Origin: Methylobacterium pseudosasicola
GTDB lineage: Bacteria; Pseudomonadota; Alphaproteobacteria; Rhizobiales; Beijerinckiaceae
Direction: 5' to 3'
NCBI RefSeq assembly: GCF_900114535.1
Contig: NZ_FOTK01000010.1
Coordinates: 1-64,000, forward strand
DNA: 64,000 bases
In this document: in pieces, positions 57,335-64,000 of the stretch
Position numbering within the stretch: the stretch's first letter is position 1
Layout: each line of letters opens with the position of its first letter
Translations under genes and position numbers: made by a program
Notes under the pieces: model-generated
The model's input: the letters and a program-made list of their open reading frames with translations, nothing else
Databases searched by the model: none
Told to the model about the DNA's origin: nothing

Positions 57335-57709
57335 ATGACGGAGCGGATGAGCGCGGGGTCGCGGCCCGACGATGCGGCGGGCCATGTCATTCCGTTTCCC
57401 GCCCGTGCGGAACCTCCGCAGATCGCCTTCAACCGGGACGAGCTGCGCACGATCTTCAACCTCTACGGCCGGCAGGTCGCCGCGGGCGAGTGGCGCGACT
57501 ACGCCATGGATTTCCGCCGGGACAAGGCGGTGTTCTCGATCTACCGCCGCAGTTCCGAGATGCCGTTGTACCGGATCGAGAAGGATCCGAAGCTCGCCCG
57601 CCGCCAGGGCGCCTACGCGGTGATCGCCGCGAGCGGCCTGGTGATGAAGCGCGGGACCGAGCTGGCCCGGGTGCTCGCCGTGCTGGAGCCGCCGCCGCGG
57701 GCGGTCTGA
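57335..57709 (+). CDS. DUF2794 family protein
   Basis: A 124-residue protein with the DUF2794 pattern: FNRDELRTIFNLYGRQVAAG, EWRDYAMDFRRDKAVFSIYR and RIEKDPKLARRQGAYAVIAA. The family is conserved in alphaproteobacteria but has no known function. There is no signal or membrane segment. The ATG at 57335 is chosen because the family starts near a short polar tail before VIPF; an earlier open frame has unlike composition. It is divergent from the candidate RNA and convergent with the DapA-family gene. Confidence 0.85.
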   Translation: MTERMSAGSRPDDAAGHVIPFPARAEPPQIAFNRDELRTIFNLYGRQVAAGEWRDYAMDFRRDKAVFSIYRRSSEMPLYRIEKDPKLARRQGAYAVIAASGLVMKRGTELARVLAVLEPPPRAV

Positions 57710-57714
57710 GTTTC

Positions 57715-58611
57715 TCAGGCGAGGCTCAAGGTCCGGACAGTCGCAAAAATCTCCGCCCGGATCTCCGGCGCCAGCGGCAGGATCGGCCGCGGCGGCTCGG
57801 CCCGGCAGAGGCCGAGATGGTCAGCCAGCGCGTACACGACCCGCAGGCTCGAATGCGCCTTGAACAGGATCCAGAGGGGCGCGAGTTCGGCGTTCAGCGC
57901 CCGGGCCTGCGCCGCGTCGCCCGCCTGGACGGCACGGGTGATCGCCAGGCAGGTTCTCGGAAACAGGCCGCCCGCGACGCTGAACCAGGCCGCGCCGCCG
58001 GCGATCAGCGCCTCGGTCACATTCCAGTCGCCGCTGAACCCCACGGACACATCCGCCGGGACCGCCGCTCGGAGCGTCGCCACTCCGGCCGCGGCGGCTT
58101 CGGGCTCCGGCGCCGGGCACTTGGCTGCCACCACGCCGGGCAGGCGGGCGATCCGGCCGATCAGGGCCGGTGAGAAGCGGAAATGCGTGGTCGAGGGGTT
58201 GTCGTAGATCACCAGCGGCAGACCGCCCTCGCCGGCCACCGCCTCGAAATGCCGAAATACCTCGTCGTCGGTGAGCGGCGTGTAGGAGACCGGCGCGAGC
58301 AGGCCGGCATCGGCGCCGGCCGCCCGGGCGTCCTGGGCCAGCCGGATCGCCTCGTCGGTGCGCAGCGCCCCGATCCCGACGAGGATCGGCACCCGGCCGC
58401 CCAAGGTCTCGGCGGCGATGGTCACGGCGCGGCGGCGCTCCTCCCGGGACAGGTAGGCGTAGGTCCCGGTGCTCCCGAGCAGGCCGATCGAATCGACCTC
58501 CGCCTCCGCAAGACGCGCCAGCAGTCGGCGCAGGCCTGTCTCATCGACGCTGCCCTCGGCATCGCTCGGAGTGATCGGGAAGGCGGACAGGCCGGAGATT
58601 TTGTCGAGCAT
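57715..58611 (-). CDS. DapA/DHDPS family aldolase or dehydratase
   Basis: A 298-residue TIM-barrel protein of the N-acetylneuraminate lyase superfamily. Catalytic Tyr136 is in LVIYDNPSTT and Schiff-base Lys164 in VVAAKCPAPE; GSTGTYAYLSREERRRAV is the phosphate/carboxylate loop. GSTGTY instead of the GTTGE of true DapA suggests another pyruvate-type substrate, for example a 2-keto-3-deoxy sugar acid. So it may be the missing dehydratase or aldolase for the sugar-acid locus 20 kb away, though it is not linked to it. The start at 58611 fits the family; the frame is open 31 codons further. Confidence 0.82.
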   Translation of the reverse strand: MLDKISGLSAFPITPSDAEGSVDETGLRRLLARLAEAEVDSIGLLGSTGTYAYLSREERRRAVTIAAETLGGRVPILVGIGALRTDEAIRLAQDARAAGADAGLLAPVSYTPLTDDEVFRHFEAVAGEGGLPLVIYDNPSTTHFRFSPALIGRIARLPGVVAAKCPAPEPEAAAAGVATLRAAVPADVSVGFSGDWNVTEALIAGGAAWFSVAGGLFPRTCLAITRAVQAGDAAQARALNAELAPLWILFKAHSSLRVVYALADHLGLCRAEPPRPILPLAPEIRAEIFATVRTLSLA

Positions 58612-58654
58612 GGCGGCACGATAGCGCGCGGAGGCCGTCGATACAGGCAAAAAG

Positions 58655-58683
58655 AAACCCCGGCGGTTTCCCGCCGGGGTTTC
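58655..58683 (-). terminator. Intrinsic terminator after the BI-1 gene
   Basis: AAACCCCGGCGG-GTTTC-like loop-CCGCCGGGGTTT makes a 12-bp stem. On the minus strand it is followed by TTTCTTTTT, so it ends the BI-1 transcript. The A-rich flank could also stop RNA from the other strand, but no plus-strand gene ends here. Confidence 0.85.
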
Positions 58684-58707
58684 CTCAAGTCCGGGTTCGT
58701 CCAAAGC

Positions 58708-59478
58708 CTAGCGGCGGTCGCCAATCAGGCTCAGCAGGAACTGGAACATGTTGATGAAGTCGAGATAGAGGGTCAGGGCGCCGTTCACCGACATCTTGGC
58801 CGCCGCCTCACCGTCGAAGCCGCCGTAGAGATACATCTCCTTGAGCTTCTGGGTGTCGTAGGCTGTCAGGCCCGCGAAGATCAGCACGCCGAGCACCGAG
58901 ATGGCGAACTGCAGGGCCGACGACGCGAAGAAGATGTTCACGAGCGACGCCAGGATGATGCCGATCAGGCCCATCATCAGGAACGAGCCCATGCCCGAGA
59001 GGCTACGCTGGGTGGTGTAGCCGTACAGGCTCAGCGAGCCGAAGGCAGCCGCCGTGATGAAGAACACCTGGATCACGCTCGCCCCGGTGAAGACCAGGAG
59101 GAGCGAGGACATCGAGGCGCCCATCACCGCCGCGAAGGCCCAGAACATCGTCCGGGCCGACGAGGCCGACATCCGGTCCATCCGCATCGAGAAGACGAAG
59201 ATGAACGCGAGCGGGGCAAGCATCAGCACCCACTTGAGCGGGCTGTTGTAAAGGGTCTGACCGAAGGGGGTCAGGATCGGGCGCGAGCCCTGGTAGGCCG
59301 CGACCGACGCCATGTTCAGACCGAGGGCGACGAGACCGGAGATGCCGAGCCCGACGACCATGTTGTTGTAGACGCCGAGCATGAAAGTGCGCAGGCCCTG
59401 ATCGACCTGAACCTGGCTGCCGGCGTAACCGGACGGCTGCTGGGCGCCGTACCGGAAGGGTGAGTTCTCGAATGCCAT
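58708..59478 (-). CDS. Bax inhibitor-1/YccA family membrane protein
   Basis: A 256-residue protein with seven hydrophobic helices after a polar N terminus of about 30 residues. MLGVYNNMVVGLGISGLVAL is the first helix, FWAFAAVMGASMSSLLLVFT and FGSLSLYGYTTQRSLSGMGS the middle ones, and LTAYDTQKLKEMY with LYLDFINMFQFLLSL the end. DxQ and LYLDFINxF are the BI-1 hallmarks. Family members are pH-sensitive calcium leak channels or regulators of membrane proteases. A 17-bp palindrome (59541-59557) lies upstream. The gene ends at a strong terminator. Confidence 0.92.
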   Translation of the reverse strand: MAFENSPFRYGAQQPSGYAGSQVQVDQGLRTFMLGVYNNMVVGLGISGLVALGLNMASVAAYQGSRPILTPFGQTLYNSPLKWVLMLAPLAFIFVFSMRMDRMSASSARTMFWAFAAVMGASMSSLLLVFTGASVIQVFFITAAAFGSLSLYGYTTQRSLSGMGSFLMMGLIGIILASLVNIFFASSALQFAISVLGVLIFAGLTAYDTQKLKEMYLYGGFDGEAAAKMSVNGALTLYLDFINMFQFLLSLIGDRR

Positions 59479-59793
59479 GGGAGTTTCCTTGCGGAGGCTC
59501 TCTCAGCGTGGTGTTCGGGCGAGGCCCACGCAGGACCTCTGGCGCCAGGCTGGCGCCTCGGACCGGAATATGTTGCGCCGCCGCCGCCTGCACAAGTCCC
59601 CGGCCACGGTTGCGAGGCCGGTTTTACGGGGGACGCGGATGTATTTTTGTCCATGAAGTCAGGGATTAAAATGGATTCCCGCGATCCCGACGGCCGGTTC
59701 GACTGACGGTTGCCAGCGTCGCAGCGCTTCGATGTCTCGGGGCGAAGTCTTAACCATCCCTCCAACCGTCGTCAGGCGAGCGAAAACCCGTCC
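59479..59793. other. Intergenic stretch of about 315 bp with a palindrome
   Basis: No gene is seen. GGCGCCAG-G-CTGGCGCC (59541-59557) is a perfect 8-bp inverted repeat about 63-79 bp before the BI-1 start; it may be an operator. The rest near 59640-59790 is lower in GC and must also hold the end of the FtsX-like transcript; no T-run hairpin was found. Confidence 0.4.
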
Positions 59794-62373
59794 CTAGATC
59801 TGCCGGAGATACGGCGCGGGCTTCTGCCCCAGGATCCGCCAGGTCCCAGCCAGCCCGAGCAGGATCGCCAGGGCCACCGCGGCCATGGCCGCGACCAGCG
59901 CGCCCGACAGGTCAAGGCGGAAGTCGAGATGCATGACCTTCGCGACGATCACCCAGCCGGCGACGCTGCCGGCGGCGAGGCCGAACAGGGCGGTGGCGAG
60001 GCCCAATGCCGCGTACTCGATGGCGTAGGCCGAGAGCAGCCGCGCCCGGCTGGCGCCCAGCACCTTGAGCACCACCGCGTCGTAGAGGCGCGCCCGGTGG
60101 CCCGCCGCGATGGCGCCTGCCAGCACGAACAGGCTCGCCAGCACGGCCACGGCGCTCGCCCCGCGGATCGCCAGGACGAGGCGGCCGACGAGGTCGCCGA
60201 TCGCGTCGAGGGCGTCCTTGACCCGCACGGCGCTCACCGACGGGAAGGTCTTCGCGACGTCGCGCAGGATGCGGTTCTCGGCGCCGGCATCGGTGCCGCC
60301 CGGGAGCGACAGGGTGGCGAGGTCCGAGTGCGGTGCGCCGCGGAAGGTGCCGGGTGAGAACACCATCACGAAGTTGATGCCGAGGTTGCGCCATTCCACC
60401 CGGCGCAGGTTGAAGATCGTGGCCCTGAGATCGCGCCCGAGTACGTTGACGGTGACGCTGTCGCCGACCTTCAGACCGAGCTGGCGCGCGAGCTCGGCCT
60501 CGAACGAGACCAGGGGCTTGGCCCCCTGCTCGGCGCTCCACCACGCGCCCTCCGTGAGGGTCGAGCCCTCCGGCACCGTATCGGCGTAGGTGATGCCCCG
60601 GTCGCCGTCGAGGACCCAGGCGGCGTCCTCCGGAGGGCGGATCTTGTTGGCCGGTACGCCGTTCAGGGCGACGATCCGGCCGCGCATCATCGGCACGTCC
60701 TCGATCTTGCCGTTGGGCGCCGAGCGCGCCAGGAACGCCCGGAACTCGGCGGCGTCCCGGGACGGGATGTCGAGGAAGAACAGATTCGGCGCCCGCGCCG
60801 GCAGTGTCGCGCTGATCGTGCGGCGAACATTGGCGTCGATCAGGCTGAGGGTGACCAGCAGCGTCACCCCGAGGCCCAGGGACAGGACGATGGCGGGCGT
60901 CAGCGCCCCCGGCCGGTGGAGATTCGCCAGCGCCATCCGAGGCGCCGGCCAGCGCGGATGCGACAGGCGGCGGGCGAGCGCCATCAGGCCGAGCGCGACC
61001 CCGTGCAACAGCGCGAAGGCGATCGCCGCAGCCGCGATGAAGATCAGCGCCACCCGCCGGTCGAAGGCTGTGCCGACCGACAGGCCAACGAGCGCCGCCA
61101 GGCTCAGGGCGAGCCAGAACCGATAGCGCCAGCGCGGGCTGACCCGGGCCGGATCGACCGTGTCGCGGAACAGGCCCGAGACCGGCACGTCGTGGGCGCG
61201 CCCGAGCGGCGTGATCGCAAACGCGAAGGCGGTGAGCAGCCCGTAGGCGGCAGCGAGCGCCAATTCGCCCGGGGCGAGGGTCGGGTTCAGCGGCAGGGGC
61301 AGATCGGCGGAGAACAGCGCGTCCAGCGCGAACGGCAGGCTCGCCCCGATCAAGAGCCCGATCAGCGTCCCGATCCCGGCGATCAGCATCACCTGCGTGA
61401 GATAGAGGGCGACCACCTGCGAGCCCGGCGCGCCAACGCTCTTCAGCGTCGCGATCGAGGGGCGCTTGCGCTCCACGAAGGCGTGGACGGCGTTGCCGAC
61501 GCCGACGCCGCCGACGATCAGCGCGGTCAGGCCCACCAGGGTCAGGAACTGAGTGAAACGCTCGATGCTCTTGGCGAAGCGCGGATCGGCGTTGCTGCGC
61601 GACCGGATCTCCCAGCCGGCCTCCGGGGTCGCGGCGCGGATCCGCGCTTGCGCGGCGTCGAGATCGGAATCCCCGGCCGCGTCCTTGGGCAGGACGATGC
61701 GGTAGCTCCAGCGGTTGAGGCTGCCGGGCTGGACCAGGCCGGTGGCCCGCAGGGTCGGCTCCGAGATCATCAGCCGCGGGCCGAAGCCGATGCCGCCGGC
61801 GATCTTGTCGGGCTCGGAGGTGAGCGTGCCGCGGATCGCGATCGCGTGGCCGGCCAGCGCGATGCGGTCGCCGACTTTCACGTCGAGACGGGTGAGCAGG
61901 GCCGGGTCCGCAAGCGCACCCGGCACCCCGTCCCGCGCCACCAGCAAATCGGCGAGCCGGCCCGGCGGCTCGGTGACAAGCTCGCCCGCCGCCGGGTAGG
62001 TGGCGGGGTCGACGGCTTTCAGCTCGACCAACGCGGCGTCGCCGCTGCCCGCCACCGCCATGGCCCGCAGGGATGCCACGGCATCGACCTTTCCTTCACG
62101 CGACAGGGCCTGCCGCTCGGCCTCGGTCGCCTCGCGGTTGATTAGGTTGTAGGCGAGATCGCCCCCGAGTATGCGCCGCCCCTCCCGGCCGAGGCCGTCG
62201 GAGAGCGAGCGCGAGATCGACGCCACCCCGGCGATCGCCGCGACGCCGAGCGCGATGCAGGCGAGGAACACCCCGAAGCCGGACAGGCCGGCGCGCAATT
62301 CGCGAACCGCCAGGCGCAGAGTGAGCGGGATACGGCGGGGGGAAGGTTCGGGGCGGGTGACCGTGCCGTGCAT
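59794..62373 (-). CDS. FtsX-like ABC permease (YbbP type)
   Basis: An 859-residue permease. Two FtsX modules are visible: helix near 33-53 (GFGVFLACIALGVAAIAGVA), a large periplasmic MacB-like part, then helices around 285-440 (FTQFLTLVGLTALIVGGVGV, IATLKSVGAPGSQVVALYLT); the second half repeats this with helices near 500-530 and 740-850 (VVLKVLGASRARLLSAYAIE). LKxxGA loops contact the ATPase. The pair with the next gene matches YbbP-YbbA. It probably drives mechanotransmission or lipid/lipoprotein work at the envelope. The start at 62373 shares a base with the ATPase stop (TGATG). Confidence 0.9.
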   Translation of the reverse strand: MHGTVTRPEPSPRRIPLTLRLAVRELRAGLSGFGVFLACIALGVAAIAGVASISRSLSDGLGREGRRILGGDLAYNLINREATEAERQALSREGKVDAVASLRAMAVAGSGDAALVELKAVDPATYPAAGELVTEPPGRLADLLVARDGVPGALADPALLTRLDVKVGDRIALAGHAIAIRGTLTSEPDKIAGGIGFGPRLMISEPTLRATGLVQPGSLNRWSYRIVLPKDAAGDSDLDAAQARIRAATPEAGWEIRSRSNADPRFAKSIERFTQFLTLVGLTALIVGGVGVGNAVHAFVERKRPSIATLKSVGAPGSQVVALYLTQVMLIAGIGTLIGLLIGASLPFALDALFSADLPLPLNPTLAPGELALAAAYGLLTAFAFAITPLGRAHDVPVSGLFRDTVDPARVSPRWRYRFWLALSLAALVGLSVGTAFDRRVALIFIAAAAIAFALLHGVALGLMALARRLSHPRWPAPRMALANLHRPGALTPAIVLSLGLGVTLLVTLSLIDANVRRTISATLPARAPNLFFLDIPSRDAAEFRAFLARSAPNGKIEDVPMMRGRIVALNGVPANKIRPPEDAAWVLDGDRGITYADTVPEGSTLTEGAWWSAEQGAKPLVSFEAELARQLGLKVGDSVTVNVLGRDLRATIFNLRRVEWRNLGINFVMVFSPGTFRGAPHSDLATLSLPGGTDAGAENRILRDVAKTFPSVSAVRVKDALDAIGDLVGRLVLAIRGASAVAVLASLFVLAGAIAAGHRARLYDAVVLKVLGASRARLLSAYAIEYAALGLATALFGLAAGSVAGWVIVAKVMHLDFRLDLSGALVAAMAAVALAILLGLAGTWRILGQKPAPYLRQI

Positions 62374-63146
62374 CAGGCGCTCACCGCCTCCTCGATCCGG
62401 CCCGAGCGCAGGCGCACGGTGCGGTCGCACAGGCGGGCGAGGCCGTTGTCGTGGGTGACCAGCACCAAGGTCGCGCCGCGGTCGCGCTTCAGCCGGAACA
62501 GCAGGTCTACGATCTGCCGGCCGGTGGCTTCGTCGAGATTGCCGGTGGGCTCGTCGGCCACCAGGATCGCTGGATCCGGGGCGACCGCCCGGGCGATGGC
62601 GACGCGCTGCTGCTCGCCCCCCGAGAGCTGCGCCGGATAATGGTGTAGCCGGTGCCCGAGGCCGACCGCCTCCAGCTCGGCGCGGGCCCGCTCCAGGGCG
62701 CCGGGCCGGTCGGCGAGTTCCAGCGGCAGCGCGACGTTTTCCAGCGCCGTCATGGTCGGGACCAGGTGGAAGGCCTGGAACACGATGCCGATGCGCCGGC
62801 CCCGGAAGCGGGCGAGCGCGTCCTCGTCGAGGCGTGCGAGGTCGGTATCCTCGATCACGACGCCGCCGGAATCCGGCCGCTCCAGACCGGCCATCACCAT
62901 TAGCAGGGTCGATTTGCCCGAGCCCGAGGGGCCGACCAGCCCCACCGCCTCGCCACGATCGACGCTGAGCGAAATGCCGCGCAGGACGTGCACCCTTGCG
63001 GCGCCGCGGCCGAGGCTGAGATCGATGTCGGACAACGCGATCGCCGGCTCGCGCAGCACCTTGCCGTGGCTCACGAGGCGGCCGATCTGTGGGCGATGAC
63101 GAGCATGGCGCGCGAGGTCCTGACTTGGCTTCGAACTTGGCTGCAC
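62373..63146 (-). CDS. ABC ATPase of MacB/LolD/YbbA type
   Basis: A 257-residue ATPase. Walker A GPSGSGKST, Q loop in GIVFQAFHLVPTMTALENV, signature LSGGEQQRVAIARAV, Walker B ILVADEPTGNLDEATG and H loop LVTHD are all present; the ALENV form is typical of LolD/MacB-type ATPases. The first 24 residues (QPSSKPSQDLARHARHRPQ) are unusual, and a GTG at 63074 (VSHGKVLREPAIAL) would give the usual family length. It drives the FtsX-like permease. The divergent gene for a TesA-like esterase overlaps or adjoins its 5' end, as ybbA and tesA do in E. coli. Confidence 0.9.
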   Translation of the reverse strand: MQPSSKPSQDLARHARHRPQIGRLVSHGKVLREPAIALSDIDLSLGRGAARVHVLRGISLSVDRGEAVGLVGPSGSGKSTLLMVMAGLERPDSGGVVIEDTDLARLDEDALARFRGRRIGIVFQAFHLVPTMTALENVALPLELADRPGALERARAELEAVGLGHRLHHYPAQLSGGEQQRVAIARAVAPDPAILVADEPTGNLDEATGRQIVDLLFRLKRDRGATLVLVTHDNGLARLCDRTVRLRSGRIEEAVSA

Positions 63147-63167
63147 GGGCCGTTAGTGCACCGCGAT

Positions 63168-63863
63168 ATGGGGGGCGCATTGGGGCCGCGCCATGACGGC
63201 GCCCGCCGCGCCCGGCGGGTCGCCCTGTTTGTCGCAGCGCTAGCGGGTCTGGTGTTCCCTTTCATGACAGTTAGTCACGCGGCGCCCGGCGGGCCGATCA
63301 AGCTCGTCGCGCTGGGCGACAGCCTCACGGCGGGCTACCGCCTGCCGTCGGATGCGGCCTTCCCGACCGTGCTGGAGCGCCTGCTCAAGGCCAAGGGCGC
63401 GGACGTGACGGTGGCCAATGCCGGGGTTTCCGGCGACACCGCCACGGGCGGGCTCGACCGGGTCGACTGGTCGGTGCCGGATGGGACCGCTGGGGTCATC
63501 CTCGAACTCGGCGCCAACGACATGCTGCGCGGCACCGACCCGAAGGTCACCGAAGGGGCGCTCGCGGCGATCATCGAGCGGCTCAAGGCCCGCGGCATCC
63601 CGGTGCTGCTCGCCGGCATGCAGGCCGCCCCCAATCTCGGGCCGGACTACAAGGCGCGGTTCGACGCGATCTTCCCGAATCTCGCCAAGCGCTACGACCT
63701 GATCCTCTACCCGTTCTTCCTCGACGGGATCATCGGCGACCGGGCCCAGCATCTCGATGACGGGCTGCACCCAAACGCCCGGGGGGTCGAGACCATCGCG
63801 ACCCAGATCCTCCCCACGGTCGAGACGTTTTTGGGGGGCCTCCGGCAGGGGGCGTCGCGCTGA
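63168..63863 (+). CDS. TesA-like GDSL arylesterase/lysophospholipase, exported
   Basis: A 231-residue SGNH hydrolase. Residues 13-42 form a signal peptide (RRARRVALFVAALAGLVFPF, cleavage near SHAAPGG). Block I is LVALGDSLTAGYRLPSD with nucleophile Ser52, block III is ILELGANDMLRG with the oxyanion Asn, and block V is DDGLHPNARGVE with the Asp-His pair. It hydrolyses aryl or acyl esters in the periplasm. The ATG at 63168 fits the signal peptide; an ATG 24 codons upstream is also open. It is divergent from the YbbAP-like genes, the same pairing as tesA-ybbAP in E. coli. It overlaps the next gene by one base. Confidence 0.88.
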   Translation: MGGALGPRHDGARRARRVALFVAALAGLVFPFMTVSHAAPGGPIKLVALGDSLTAGYRLPSDAAFPTVLERLLKAKGADVTVANAGVSGDTATGGLDRVDWSVPDGTAGVILELGANDMLRGTDPKVTEGALAAIIERLKARGIPVLLAGMQAAPNLGPDYKARFDAIFPNLAKRYDLILYPFFLDGIIGDRAQHLDDGLHPNARGVETIATQILPTVETFLGGLRQGASR

Positions 63864-64000
63864 TGCCGCGGCTGTTCACCGGGCTCGCCGTGCCGGCCGA
63901 GGTCGCGGACGCGCTGCGGATCTACAGGGGCGGCCTGCCGGGGGCGCGCTGGATCGAGCCCGGCGACTATCACGTCACCCTGCGATTCCTCGGCGATGTC
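63863..64000 (+). CDS. thpR: 2'-5' RNA ligase/RNA 2',3'-cyclic phosphodiesterase (ThpR-like), 3' end outside window
   Basis: Only the first 46 residues are in the window: MPRLFTGLAVPAEVADAL, then GARWIEPGDYHVTLRFLGDV. RLFTGLAVP at the start and the first HxTL motif (HVTL) identify the 2H phosphoesterase family, ThpR type. It acts on 2'-5' bonds or cyclic phosphates in RNA. Its ATG shares a base with the esterase stop (TGATG), so the two are cotranscribed. Confidence 0.85.
   Translation, partial: MPRLFTGLAVPAEVADALRIYRGGLPGARWIEPGDYHVTLRFLGDV

Overview
The window is high-GC DNA (roughly 65-70% by eye). Its gene content is typical of an alphaproteobacterium of the Hyphomicrobiales, most like Methylobacterium/Methylorubrum. 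Pointers are an HWE-type histidine kinase, DUF2794 and DUF1674 proteins, a SahR-type ArsR-methyltransferase fusion, B12-dependent MetH with BluB, and decayed IS3-family transposase fragments. The genus is an inference; no rRNA or marker tree was available.

Layout. 1-5.9 kb: the end of a Ser/Thr/Ala/Pro-rich low-complexity protein, a five-PAS hybrid histidine kinase, and a divergent LOV-like PAS/HWE kinase whose photoactive cysteine is absent. 5.9-14.9 kb: an accessory block bounded on both sides by broken IS3-type transposase genes. It carries one minus-strand operon: LLM flavin monooxygenase, acyl-CoA-dehydrogenase-like flavoprotein, and a peptide/nickel-type ABC importer (binding protein, two permeases, fused double ATPase). 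This looks like uptake plus oxidative cleavage of a scarce sulfur- or nitrogen-containing organic compound. 14.9-20.2 kb: TetR regulator divergent from an RND efflux pair. 20.3-25.2 kb: TDT/SLAC1 transporter, a two-subunit molybdenum hydroxylase and a GlxA-type regulator. 25.5-30.8 kb: HxlR-EmrA-EmrB-thioesterase-MATE operon, with a 33-bp near-perfect inverted repeat in front of it. A short SDR gene remnant and tRNA-Gln(TTG) follow.

31.3-41.2 kb holds a sugar-acid catabolic locus of two divergent arms around a GntR/FCD regulator. The left arm has a ThDP enzyme and a ketoglutarate-semialdehyde-type dehydrogenase. The right arm has an RraA-family protein, an MFS transporter, an IlvD/Edd sugar-acid dehydratase and an exported SMP-30 lactonase. 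The same inverted repeat stands in front of both arms, so one regulator probably controls both. The gene set does not match a textbook Weimberg or Dahms pathway.

41.4-47.7 kb is a methionine/SAH module: sahR with its operator, metF, a small coiled-coil gene, a candidate SAH riboswitch, and metH. 47.8-64 kb is mostly core or single genes: histidine phosphatase, bestrophin, ROK kinase with dctA, rsmB, a DUF1674/SdhAF4-like protein, KdgT, a cupin, a nucleotidyltransferase, an L,D-transpeptidase, bluB behind a structured leader or sRNA with an intrinsic terminator, DUF2794, a DapA-family aldolase/dehydratase, a BI-1 protein, a YbbAP-like ABC system with a TesA-like esterase, and the start of a 2'-5' RNA ligase family gene.

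The most promising new biology is the divergent sugar-acid locus with its shared operator, the double SAH sensing at sahR-metF-metH, the structured RNA in front of bluB, and the IS-bounded monooxygenase/ABC island. No phage, CRISPR array or replication origin was seen.
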